Below, in pieces: positions 40,897 through 53,165 of a stretch of 64,000 nt of DNA (positions within the stretch are counted from its first letter, which is position 1; each line of letters begins with the position of its first letter). Origin of the DNA: Heliopora coerulea (lineage: Eukaryota; Cnidaria; Anthozoa; Scleralcyonacea; Helioporidae); assembly GCA_030142905.1 (NCBI GenBank), contig JASJOG010000148.1, positions 139,501 to 203,500 of the forward strand, in the 5' to 3' direction. The translations under genes were made by a program, and so were the position numbers. The notes beneath the pieces are model-generated. The model saw only the letters and a list, made by a program, of their open reading frames with translations. It did no database searches and was not told where the DNA came from.

Positions 40897-43131
40897 TCAT
40901 TTACTGTAACAAAGGCTCTTGCTACAAACTTTATCAGTGCACTCCTTATGGATAGCAGCAAACATCTTACTGTTTAGGCCATTCTCAGACATGGAATACC
41001 TGAGCCACGACTTGATATGACACATGATGCTAAAACGTCTTTCTGTGGTAGTAGAACTAATTGGAACAGACATATAAAATGTCAACACTTTGTATACTTC
41101 CGGAAGACATTGCTTGATATGCTCTTTCTTTCTTATTCTTTCATTGAATATTTCAAAAAGTGTCAACAGTATCATGACCTTCTTAATGGGTAATGAACAT
41201 TCTGCTTTATACAATTTTTAGCACAACTGGTAGTTCTGCTAGCTGTTCCACCAAAAAGTCTGTATGATAATCGAAGAAAGACGGATTTCTTTCAAGGGGA
41301 TGTCTTTGTTCACTGCTGCAAGAAGACACAACTACTGCTTGAAGCTTTTGTAAATCCTCTCAGCAGTGCCTCAACCACAGAATCAACAGCTTCATAATAA
41401 AGATGCGACAATTCTGCTTTAATGTCCATTTCTGTTGCTGACGAAGGTGAACTTGAATGAGCAACATAAGCAGACTGATGATGGGGAGCTGATTTCTTTT
41501 TTTGATTGGTGATAAATGAGGAATCTTTTTGGTTTGACCTTACAGATGTTGCACATGTACTCAGAGTTTCTTGATGCTGTATACTGCCCGTTCTGCAGTG
41601 AGTGTTGTGGACTGCAATTGCTTTGAATTATTTTGTAATAAATTTGCAAGTTCACACATAACTACTAGTTGGAACATTTGTCGAAGTGATTGAATGTTCG
41701 CCAACAAACCATGTGATTTTGCATAACACTCTGGACTGACGTTGGTGTCTTCTGATAAGTCTTTTAACATCTCTTGCAATTCAGGGTTTTTCTTAATCAG
41801 CACCTCAGCTGCTGATCCTCTTGTGGTCGATCTTGTCTGAGATAGATTCTTTAATCTCAGGACGTCTGGTCACCTTTCTGAACTTCCACCAATTTCTTTC
41901 TGTATGTTCTCAAAGAGCAAGGCACGTTTAGGAGTAACACCAACAAGACCATACAAATTTTCACACAGATCTTATGCATCAGCAATCAAGCAAGACAGTG
42001 CTGTAGCATCTTTAAACACAAGCACATTTCAGTTTGCAAAAGAGTGGATATGAATGACGTTTTCACCCTGAGTTTGTTTCAGGAGTGTGGCAAGGGGAAC
42101 CATGGATGATACTCTATCGAAAGCTGTGCTGACCAGTTTATTTGTATCCATACTGCACCACAACGGTATGTCCTGTATATGCTTTGGAAAAACGTCTGGT
42201 GTTAACCCTTCCTTGCATGGCAATATACCAAGGAAATATTCTGAAGTTTTGTAACTGTCCTTGCAAGTATGTACAGTAAATGATAATTGCTTCATCACAT
42301 ATAATTGAATCGAAATTCTTTGCATTCATTTCATGAACTAATCTTTGCCTGGCATCAAACACAATCAGTCGCTCTTGTTCATTCAGGATCTCATGCAAAA
42401 AATACTGATATTCGCTCATTAGCAATTGCAAACCAGTATTATTACTGGCTTTGTCCTTATTAAATTGAAAAATGTTTGATTCTTCATCCTCGTGGCCTTC
42501 AACTGGAAGTCCCTGTCACAAAAAGAGTTTTCAAACCAATTCATCTCAGGTGTTGCTGTTTCTGTCATTGATCATCTATCTGGCAAGTTATATCAAGTTG
42601 TTCTTTTCTTCCATCTTTTGAAGCATGCTGATGGTTCTTGCTATGTTTGTGGACTTTGAGTCTCTCTTTACCCTTTTTCCAGTTTCTAAACCCAGCTGCT
42701 GTATCAGAAAAGATGAATCGGGAGACGTTGTTTGTTTATTCAAGGTACATACTCCACAAAATGCAGCCCTTTTACCACTGCAGAACCATTCTTTATGGAA
42801 CTATCTACCTTTTTTTCACACATCTGCTTTACATTAGCAGAAAAATACAAGCCACAATCTGTGGCTTTAATCCAAGGATTGTCAGCTTCATCGCCTGACT
42901 GGTGAGTGTAGGCAGAGGCTTAACTTTGAATAGTGTCTTTACATTCAAAGTCATCATCCAAAACAACGGATTGCCCATTTGCTTTAGAAGCTTCCAGAAG
43001 CTGTCTTCTAGTCTTGCTTTGTATTCAACTAGCTTTTGGCATTTCATCACAATGATAGGAAAAAAAAAAATCCTGTCAGAAAACAAGAATGGTGGGATGG
43101 GGGATGGCTGTAGCCCTACATTATAGTGCAT
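40897..43131 (-). pseudogene. hAT-family transposase relic (TTF/ZMYM1-like)
   Basis: Minus-strand pieces in order: an N-terminal segment at 43131-42829 (KCQKLVEYKARLEDSFWK); a middle part with the catalytic-domain segment FDRVSSMVPL near 42,110 (42431-42029); a helical insertion at 41803-41561 (NPELQEMLKDLSEDTN); and the C-terminal dimerisation domain at 41214-40897 (LPEVYKVLTFYMSVPISSTTTERRFS). The last motif is the hallmark of hAT transposases of the TTF/ZMYM1 type. At least five interruptions are present. Inverted repeats were not found. Confidence 0.72.
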
Positions 43132-43240
43132 GGATATTGCTGAAAATGAGGATAAATGTTCACAAAAAAATTCTGAATAGGATCAAGATGTACAATTGCA
43201 TCTTACTGTTGGCCCTCCCCAGTATCAACCATCTTCAACC

Positions 43241-43312
43241 ACATGAACCATGTACCCAGGGTCATACCTCTGCTCCCCCCAGATAAAGCAGGGGTAAGAC
43301 CCTGGGTACAAG
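43241..43312. repeat. Imperfect inverted repeat (MITE-like hairpin)
   Basis: TGTACCCAGGGTCATACCTCT on the left pairs, with two mismatches, with the complement of AGGGGTAAGACCCTGGGTACA on the right; the loop is about 15 bases. The segment could be the terminus of a miniature transposon or two nested ends. Confidence 0.5.
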
Positions 43313-44643
43313 GTTGCCACCATGTCTGGCTGGAAGGTAAATGATGCCACTGGAAACAGCAACATGGGTGCATTAATCTAGTCACTTAAGTTCTCGAATT
43401 GTCAAAATCATTGCCACCAGATAACAGATCCAAGTTTTATTTCCCTTAGGGCAATAGAAATATTTTTTGATTACTTCAGAAGGAGTGACAGTGAATATCT
43501 TGTGACTGGGGTGCCAGATATTAACTTCACTAGATATCGTGGTGTTATCCCTAAAATATATCATTATATAAAGAATTTTAACATGAATGATTGCAAGAGG
43601 TTGTATTCACTTCATGACATGGATTCAATAATTATTGACATATGTTGATCATATTTTCGAAAATGTGACAAAAAATGGGTAAGTTATATGGCCTACCAAT
43701 GCCCGACCCTGCAGGTGCTACCCACTAAACTCAGCTTTTGAATTATCCGTGCACAAAATACTTTGCTAGTCTGAATGGAAACTCCATGCCAAATTTCATG
43801 CTTTTATCCGACCTAGTAACAACTTTTTCCTCAACAATTGGACCATAAGCATTTTTGGCCATTGAAGAGAGACGCAAGACACGAGTTGCTTTATAAAGAA
43901 CTGTAAACAAGCTGTAATGAGTATACTTACCAAATTTTTGAGATGCCAAATAGGGGGATTGCACATAAAATTTTTATTAATGGGAAAATGTGTTGGAAGT
44001 GAGTCACACACTTTTCTGCATACTGTCTACTGTACCTTCAGACAATAATCATCAAAGTCAGATATGATAGCTTGTTTATTGTAACACATATTACAGGCTT
44101 AGTTTTTTTTTGCATTTAAATTATTTTACGATATAATTATACACTAAATTAAAACATGATAGTTCTGAAGACTTTCATTGTAGCCTGTAAGTTACTTTGA
44201 TTCTGGAGATTGAAAACACTGCAGTTAAGTATACCCATATTCGCCATGACCATAAATGATACTGGGCAGAGATATAAACACAGACTCAACATTTCAATGT
44301 TTGTGCTACATAATGACATATGTTAATGCTGACATTCTTATCGCTAATATTACAGTAATACTTTTATAATTTCCATCTCTCTGGACCTAAGGAACTCTCA
44401 ATTATTATACCTTAATAATATGTATCACACTTACCTCTAATTTATTGAATAATTCACCACATATTCGGGCTTGTTCCTCTTCATTACACATCTTGTTCAC
44501 AAATTTTAAATGCCGTTTTTGCTTTCCAAATTTCGGCAGTATAAACTTTAAATTAGGGTGATAAAATCAATTCAAAAAGTAAGTATAACAAATTGTAATG
44601 ATACTAGATCTGTTCTAATAATACATAGGGCACGCAGCTGCCC
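43313..44643. other. Intergenic stretch with no gene seen
   Basis: AT-rich, only short frames. A 60-70-codon minus-strand frame near 43,743-44,011 has no recognisable motif. Confidence 0.3.
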
Positions 44644-46370
44644 TTGTATGCCCCTGTGGCTCTGGCACCCCCGAGAGTAGCAGCTCATTTTAAAATGAAT
44701 TTAACCTGGCTAACTAGCATACATTGCTTCAACCACATAATCAAGTTAGCTGTGAAAGATGCATTTCAAAATACAATCTTTAAAGATATCAACCAAATGC
44801 TTGCATTCTTCTACACGCTCTACCAAAAAAGTCCAGAGGCTTGCAGCACATAAGGAGCTCAGACATGCATTGGGGTGAAATTCAAAAACCTACCAAGGCA
44901 TCAGGGACACAGTGGATTGGACATCATTATAAAGCAGTAAACATTCTTTTGAAGCACTATGGGACATTCATGACACACCTTGAGAAGTTTGTGAACAATG
45001 ACAGTCATGTTGAAAAACATGCTCAAATCAATGCTTTTCTCAAGTGGGAGTATCGGAAATATGGCTATTTACCTTGATGTTTTGTCTCTCAGTGAGCAGA
45101 ACGAGGAGCATGACATAGTAAAAGCTATTTGGGAGTGCTTTGCCTCAATTTTCCATCAACTAGGATGAAAAAGTAAAAACTTTGACCGCCATTTTCTCAA
45201 AACTTCATTTCTGGACAGTTGCTAATTCCCCCAGCATTTTGTTAGGCATCAGCCACTTTTGGCACAGGTCTTTTGTTGATTATGTAGCGTGCATCTGTGG
45301 GTCATTTTTTATATTTTATTTCTAGCAGCACTTACACATAAATGTGTGTTTCCCCACTGCTTTTGATGTCTCCATGGTAATCACCATGAACATCAAAAAG
45401 AATGTCTGAGGCATAGTTTGATATTTAACCTCTCATCTGGGAAATTTTTATTGAAATTTATCCAATTGTGTGAGATGTCGTGTTGGGGCAGTTTTAATCA
45501 GTGAAATAAAACTTTATGGACAATGATTTGTTTTGGTGTCATATTGCAATTAAGTCATTCAAATTGGGAAAAATCACTTCAGCTTGTAGCTGATAGTCCA
45601 TACCTTTTCAAAAAGTATAGATTTTGTATATTTTTAAATAAAAAACTGACCATCAACAATTAACAAAGTCTAGTCAATTTTAACACAAAATAAAGGTAAA
45701 GCACCCCTTAAATGCACAATGGCCATATTTCAGCAACAAGTCCAAGGAGCTTTAGATGCCTCTGAATTGAGCCAAGCAGAGAAATTTGTTCTCAGCTATT
45801 GTAATAAGTTCAGAAACAAAGTTACATTTGATGCAGTTGGCAACTTCTGCATTTACCAAGGCAGAACCTATATGATTTAAAATCAAGTGAATGCACATTG
45901 TGGGACAACTACTGACTGTGTTGTGTTCAAAAATTTAGTAGAGATTCTTGACTGGTCAAAATGGCCAACTAACGGATTACAGCTTCACTTCCATGGGGAT
46001 TCAAACATCATTGAATTGGTCAAGCATTTTACTTCATTTTTAGAAAGACCAGGTGTGATATACTGAAAAATCGACTTCTTTCTTTGCTAGATCATAACAA
46101 GAAATGCTTGGATGGATGGGCAGGGAATATTCACTTTGACCAGAATTCAAGAATGTGTTGGATATCATTTAATTACTTCTCACAATGCCTTTTTCAAACA
46201 CAAAGCTCAAAAGAATGTTCAATACCACGTGTAGAGTCAAAACAGATTGGTGAAAGTGACTTAAAGCAAGTCTTTGCATCAGTGAGGAAGGTACTTCAGT
46301 CAATGATTTCTGCCCTGACACTATTATTGAATTATGGTTTACTGCAAAAGTTCATTGGCTGAGTTGTACC
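44644..46370 (+). pseudogene. hAT-like transposase relic (ZNF862/KIAA1586-like)
   Basis: At 44,700-45,080 the frames encode IHCFNHIIKLAVKDAFQN and KASGTQWIGHHYKAVNILL, the conserved H-x-x-x-L-A-x-K-D-A-F and S-G-T-R-W-I motifs of the hAT catalytic region. The expected Arg of the latter is Gln here. About 500 bases of unrelated DNA follow (about 45,160-45,700); coding remnants then resume at 45,718-46,360 (EKFVLSYCNKF, then SDLKQVFASVRKVLQ). The second part may be a different transposon. Many stops; dead copy. Confidence 0.6.
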
Positions 46371-47160
46371 AGACATTGATATCCAAGAATATGAAATATG
46401 GATTGGGAAGATAATGTCATTGACATAATTGAAATGACCATGTCTGATTTGGAGAACAATGATTGTCACATGTAGAACAAGTGACAGAAATAGAATATTA
46501 CACTAACTGTCGGAGCTTGATTCAGACTTTGCAGCAGATTCAGAATAAATGTTTAAAGAACTATAGGTAGTACTTCCATTGATTATTTTTAAGAGCAACA
46601 AAGCCATCAAGGCTTGTTTGAGACTGTAAATATCTCCATCCATAATAAATATTATGTGGTAGTAATCAGAGTATTCTTTTCATATGAATATTCAGTCATA
46701 ACATTATCAGGTTTCATAGGTTTAGTATGACTGTGGGAGAAATGTTCCCAAGTTCAGTTGTTGTATACCTTTAAAAAGACAATGACCTAGATGCTGTAAG
46801 AATTAAAATTAAATAGATGATGCTGCACATGTCTAATGTTTGCATGAACACTGGAAAAAAAAAACTGTGTTAAAGATCGTAAAATAGCTTTTCGAGTAAT
46901 ATTTCAATTTATTGAAACTCTTGTTAAACATATTCCAATGAAACTGCCGAAAAAGTGGGTAGAAAATGGTCAGGCAAATCATTTAAACGGCTAAGATGAG
47001 ACATGAAACAGTTAAGTGCAAGCATTCAAGCCATTATGGTCGAAGACTTATGAATAGATATTTTTGATTGTTTGCTTGAACCGTTATTGCATTATTTTTA
47101 GGTCTATTCCAGTTTAGGAGTGGGCTGAATGGTGCTGAATCTATTCTGCTCGGGGTAGCT
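46371..47160. other. Intergenic stretch with no gene seen
   Basis: No frame, repeat or RNA gene recognised; AT-rich. Confidence 0.3.
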
Positions 47161-50120
47161 GCATTATAGCAGGACCATGACAAGACAAGACAATTTTAAT
47201 TTGGCAAAAAAAAATAAATGAATACAAAATAATTTATAGAAACCACAAAACTTATCTAGATTTGGGCTTCCTCTTTACTAAATTATTGTTCATTGAATGT
47301 GTGTGAGTGGAAGTACATATATGACGATTAACTAGATACAATAAATATTATCTTTGCTTAATTTCCTGTAGTATATGAGTATGTTTCAAGAGCAGAAAAG
47401 GAGATTCCTTTTTGGTTTGGACAAGAATGAAGTAATATGTAGAGCATCACGAATGCCTGAGCTCGATGTATTGAAAAATTTCTAATATTTGTCCTACAAA
47501 AGGGCTCATAAAATAAACTTGAGCTTAATGTTTTATAAATATGTATTTGATTAGTTCACAAAAGGAAATGATCAGGACTGTGAGGAAGTAGCTTTGTTTC
47601 ATATGCATACATATATCGACCTAAGCTTTAATATTTTAAGTTCCTTAAATATAGGATTGGCATGTGTGTCAAATGTTTTTTTTTTTTTTTTATGAATTAT
47701 TCTAATTATAAATTTTTGAAGCAGAATAATCTGATCGAGGTTTGTCAAATACATTGAGCCCCAGACCATAATACAATATCGGAGAAAAGGATGTACAAGA
47801 GAATGGTATAATGTGTGTAAGGCAAAAACTTGACTTGTTTATGATGTTTACAATGCGACTAATATGAGGAGTCCAAGGAATACAACCTCTTTTATGTGGT
47901 CAATTTTGTGATTATTTATCTCCAAATCTAAGTAAAATGTTTGCCTTTTTTGCCTTGGCCCAAATATCATATAATTTGATTTCTTTACATTGGTTGATAG
48001 CTTATTGGCTTTAAACCATTCTGATAACTTGTTCAATTCTGTATTAATTGTTTCAATCAAAACAGACAAATCTTTTTGAGAAAAGAAAAGATTAGTATCA
48101 TCAGCAAACAAAACCAGTTTCAAAATATCTGACACATTACAAAGATTGTTAATGTAGATCAAGGAAAACAACAGTCCAAGGATTGACCCCTGAGGCACTC
48201 CACATATAATACCTTTAAACAAGGGACAAGTATCATTGTATTTGACATATTACAGTCTATTACAAACGTATTTTTTAATCCAATCAAGGGCCAAACCTCG
48301 GACTCCATAATGCTCTAATTTGTCAAATAATATTATGATTCATTGTATCAAAAGCTTTGGAAAGATGAAGAAAAATACCCACTGTATGTTATTTTGTCAA
48401 TTAAGTGAAGAAGAGCAAGAGATGTAGAATGTTTTACTCTGAAACCATACTGGTTATTAAACAAAGTATGTTTATACACAACCTTCTCCAATAATATAGA
48501 GAAGATTGGCAAAACTGAAACTGGTCCATAATTAGAAAATATATTATTAGCACCGGATTTAAATAATGGAATAACTCAAGCAATTTTCATCTTATCAGGA
48601 AGAATACCTGATTTCATGGATAAATTAATAATACGAGTCAAAGGTGCAGAAATACTATCAATATTATTTTTTTAATTTTTATTTAACAGACCACATAGAA
48701 ATTATTTTTATTAAATATTTTTAAAAACTTTTTATATTTATTATATGTTTATATAAATAAAGCCTGAACATAGAGATTTCACGATTTCTACTATTTCTGG
48801 TTGTGTTATTGGCTCAAAGAAAAAGGAATTCATAAAATTTCCAGTAGGAAATGAGTGGATAGAGCATGATGAAGCAGGCACCTTTTTGGCCAGATTTGTG
48901 CCAATATTGGTGAAATAATAACAGAATGCGACTTGCAATCACCTCAGAATCAGAAACATCTTGATTCTCAACAGTAAATATTGAAGGTAATTTATTAGAT
49001 CGCCGTTTCCTATTAATAACTTTATATAAAAGTTTCCAGATACTTTTGATATTCATTTTAGCATATTCCAAATTCTGCTCAAAATAAAGGCATTTAGCAA
49101 TGTGCAAGGAATGATTTAACTTACTTTTATATTTAATAGACTTCAGAAGGCCTTTAGATAGCCAGGGCTTTAAGATATACTTTGCAGCTCACACTTTTTT
49201 TAAAGGTAAACAAGAACTATAAATATCACTAAATTTATCCAAAACACTTCCATAAGCACTTAGGGGATCATTAAAATCCTTTAATTCAGACCAATTTGTC
49301 TTTCCTATCCCATCATGAAATTTTAATATGTTTGTTTTATCTTAACCAGCACAATGCTTGTAAGAAATGCAAAATATAGGCAAGTGGTCAGAAATGTCAG
49401 TAAACAATAGACCACTACAAAAGAAATGGTCAAAATTGTTTGTAAAAATGTTATTCATAAGAGTTGCAGTAATTTATAACTCAGTTATTATAATATGTTA
49501 AGGAAAAACATATTATATCCAAAAATTTGCTTCTCAGTTGATGAGAATTATAGTTCATTAAGTTTAAGTTCAAATCACCCATTATATAACAAAAGCTTAT
49601 TTTCTAAAGAACTTTTTGCCATCAACTCATTAACATTTTGATTAGGAGATCTATAAATAACTCCTACAAATTTCAACAGAGATTCAGTGCATTCCATATC
49701 ACTGAAAGATAAGTCAATGCAAGATTTATATTCTAATTCAGAGGCTAAATATAAACCAACACCTGGTCTGTTAGAACAATAATTGTGAACAAAATTAGCC
49801 GTCTATATCAACATTGTGCTCTAAATTATAAAGCCAAGTTTCAGAAAATTTTTGATTTACACTAGCCAATAAATTTAAGAAAATCAAGATTACAGACAAG
49901 ACTTTGAATATTTAAATGAAAAGACAATGAACAATCAACTTTGTTTAAACTATGTTCAGTAAAATAATCACAATTAAATTAATCAGGATCTAAGTCATAA
50001 GGAGAGAGCTAGTTAAATTTCAGGTTCGAAAGTCTTTCTTCATCAAAATTTATTGGACCATTAGATAACTCATCATCGTCAAGATGTCCAAATGGTAAAG
50101 CACAAGTTAATGTTGTCATT
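47161..50120 (-). mobile_element. Non-LTR retrotransposon relic (CR1/jockey-like group)
   Basis: Reading leftwards: endonuclease remnants at about 50,000-49,600 (RPGVGLYLASE, then FVGVIYRSPNQN), a linker (WLSKGLLKSIKYKSKLN, SIWKLLYKVINRKR) at about 49,170-49,000, RT finger segments, and the palm at 48222-47848 with GVPQGSILGLLF and the catalytic LFADDTNLFFS. The thumb follows (LNKLSEWFKANKLSTN). The copy is nearly full-length for the second ORF, but stops and frameshifts are everywhere. The 3' end seems to lie near 47,165 where short GACAA repeats and an A/T run occur. ORF1 was not found upstream. Confidence 0.75.
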
Positions 50121-50589
50121 TATATAATTATAAGAAATATAACTTAATTATAATGATACAGATGTTCGAAATTCTCAGGTGCACACCTGGACTATGCATG
50201 TAGATTTGTTGCTGTGCACATAACTCTCAGTAATATTAATATATTGTATTTGTAGCAGTTTTGTTTTTGTTTTTTTTTTTTTGTGTGTAAATGCTATTTG
50301 TTCCCTTATTTGGCAACTTGTTTGGAAAACACAACAAACTTATCTTCCTGTTGCTTTTGACTGATGCACGACAACCCTTGCTGTTTCTTGTCTGCAATTT
50401 GAATTTCAGACTCATATTTCTAGAAGATGTGCATGTGCATTCAACCAAAACATGACAACATGTGTAAATATCATGTGCTATTTTGTTTCTTCTTGAGGTT
50501 TGTTCAAGCATACAGAAGCATCAGAAACTTATAAATATTCAATCATGCCAGCAAAAAAAAAAACGTCCAGTCTGCATCTGATGATGTAT

Positions 50590-52620
50590 CACAAAGGAAC
50601 TTATTCCAATGGATGCAAAGAGTGAAAAAGACTCAGAACCAGAGAAAATCAGTGATGCAAGTGTCAGCACAACAACTAGCATGGGTGATGAAAACAAAAA
50701 GTCAAAGGTTTACAAGTTTCAAGAAAATTGGAAAATTGATTGCCTGTGGCTTATGCTTGACAGTGAGTCAAATGTCGTGTACTGTTTGGCCTGCAGATAA
50801 TTTGATAAATTGCAGAAACTGAACAGTTTTCAAGATGGGACATCGAGCTTCAGGAAGCATAATGTGGAGGCACAAGAGCAAATGAAGTTACTGTTCAGAA
50901 CTGCATTTTATGTTGCCAAAAAGGCCAAACCATTTTCGGATTTCCCTGATCTCTTGAAACTACAGCATGTGGATGGTGCCAAAATTGCCAAGAGCTACAA
51001 TAAGCAGGCAAGGACCTTTATCAGTTTTATTTATGAAGAGCAGTGGCAGAAAATTACAGTCGAAGTGAATGAAGCTGATTTTTTTGCTGTTCTAGCTGAT
51101 GGCAGCACTGACAATTGCATTGTGGAGGAAGAAATAGTGCACATAAGATAACTTCGGCCCTGCAATGACCACCCAGTAACTGCATATATGGCAAACAAGG
51201 CTCTGGAAAAGGCAGATGCAGAAGGCATTGCTGCTGCAGTTGTGAGTCTGATGGAAGAGGAGTTACATGTTTGTGGTTAGTGTAGTCTTCAGAAAGACTA
51301 GGCTGTAGAAATGTCAGTCACTTCCACCAATGTCATGATTCTCCCAGGTTCAAACCATTTACTTTATGAAAGAGGAGTCAGAGATTCCAGTGTGGCAAGA
51401 TAAATTAGTTGGCTGTGCACTGGATGGAGCTTAAGTGAACCTTGGTCATTTGACAGGCGTAGGTGTGAGACCTAAATCAGATAATGCAAAACATCTGATT
51501 ATAATTGTTTTGCTCACAGGTTGGAATTGGCCATAAAGGACGTGGCCAAACAGAATAATTACATGGAAACTGTAGATGATTTTTTTAAAAACTGTCAAGT
51601 TTTACAAGAACTCTTCAATAAATTGGGCAGGTCTCAAGAGTAGTGGTGTAGCCCTTGGAGTGTCAGTATTCAAACCTGTCAATATGGTTGGGTGCAGGTG
51701 GCTGCCATAGAAGTTGTATTGAAGATGTGGGTTCCTCTGGTCGCTCGCCTTCAACAAGTCTGAATCAGTGGGACCAGGGACAGCAAGGACACTGATGAGA
51801 ATCTTTTGAAGACTGTCAAGTCACCAAAGTTTGTGATGAATTTGAACTTTTTTAGTACCTATCTTAAACTCTTGAGTGCCCATAGTAAAGTCTTTCAGGG
51901 AAACCACTACACAATTGAAGCAGTCAAGTTAAAGCTTGAGCAAGCGATAACCAAGGATCTCACAAGAAATGAATCAGACATCTATGTTTTTAGAGGGATC
52001 CCACTGACAATCGAGGGTCATACCAGAGATACAAGTAATGGTGCAGCGCTGGCAGCAAATACCCATGTAGTGCACAAGGAACTATTAGAAATTGTCACAC
52101 AAACTATTCAGGACATTGATAAGAGATTTTCTTCCTTCATACAAGACCAAGTGGTTACTGCTTTAAGAATGTTTGATCCCGAGGACACCAAATCTCTAGA
52201 GATATATGGTGAAGACAATGTGCCACTCTTTACGCCAACTTCAGTGCTGTCCTTGAGAAGAAGGGCTTTGATGTTATCGAGGCAGCACTGGAATGGGTTG
52301 ACTTGAAGAGGCATGTTGGTAAGCCCCCTCTGCCATTTCGTAAGCTATGGCACTCAGTTTTGAGTAAGGATTCTGTGTGATCATAAACGTCGTTTAAAAC
52401 CTGATACTCTTAGTGAACTGATGAGCATTAACTTTTGCAACACAGATTAAAAGGAGCATGACCCAGAGGAAGAAAACCTGATTTGGTTAAGAAGGGGCAA
52501 ACTGCCAAGGAGGTTTACTAAACCATATGGACCTTGACCAAAGCAAGTGGATGTTGCATGGGAATCAGAAGATGAACAAAGCTAACTTTTTACTGTGTAG
52601 CTCAAGATCAAATGTTGTGC
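50590..52620 (+). pseudogene. hAT-like transposase relic (KIAA1586/ZNF862-like), second family
   Basis: The start is at ATG 50609 (MDAKSEKDSEPEK). A zinc-finger segment (WLMLDSESNVVYCLAC) is followed by SYNKQARTFISFIYEEQW and the first catalytic region FFAVLADGSTDN at about 51,090-51,110. A frame change leads to LVGCALDGA (second catalytic Asp, near 51,420), CSHRLELAIKDVAKQN near 51,510, and an insertion domain (51806-52306, intact 166 codons, FFSTYLKLLSAHSKVFQG). The dimerisation end was only faintly seen near 52,320-52,480. Stops are few, so this is less decayed than the other hAT relics. Confidence 0.65.
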
Positions 52621-52753
52621 AGGTAAGATTTTAGGCCACATGCACTGAGTGCACATATATTTTTTGAACAATTTTGAACCCTGTTCATCCATTGCTTTGC
52701 TGGTAGAGGTCGACTTTAAACTTTTCAAATTCTTTCATTGTGGAAAATGCAAA

Positions 52754-52867
52754 TGTTTGGGAAGATGTTCTATCATCTTAACCAAGAGACTACACCCCAG
52801 GAACAGCCACAAAGTATACAGACAGGACCAACCATAATCCGAAATTGTCGGGTCCTAGGGGTTGTTG
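52754..52867 (+). repeat. 5' LTR of the second gypsy element, left part
   Basis: Left part of the LTR; the right part continues at 57162-57222 after the copia insertion. Confidence 0.7.
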
Positions 52868-53051
52868 TGTTAAAATAGCTTATTAGTATGACGTCACTCT
52901 TGTTCGAATGTTTGGTGTATCTAATTTAGTGCCTCGTGTTGTTCTAGTTCTGTTTTTAGTTACAAGTGCTTTGTCACGATATTTTCTTCTCAAATATATT
53001 CATATTCCTTCACAATAATGTGACTGCGCGACTTAATATGATAGCCCAACA
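52868..53051 (+). repeat. 5' LTR of the copia element
   Basis: 184 bp, TG...CA ends, 183/184 identical to the 3' LTR. Confidence 0.96.
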
Positions 53052-53065
53052 GGTTATGGGCCCAG
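53052..53065 (+). other. Primer-binding site, initiator tRNA-Met half
   Basis: GGTTATGGGCCCAG is complementary to the anticodon stem-loop of cytosolic initiator tRNA-Met and directly abuts the LTR, as in Drosophila copia-type priming. Confidence 0.9.
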
Positions 53066-53165
53066 TGGCTGAACAATGGAAATTTATTTAGCGAATTATT
53101 GGGGTGAATTTGACGGGTAAATCGTGTTTTAAAACTCTGACTGGTATGAAAGCGGTGTGACAAAT

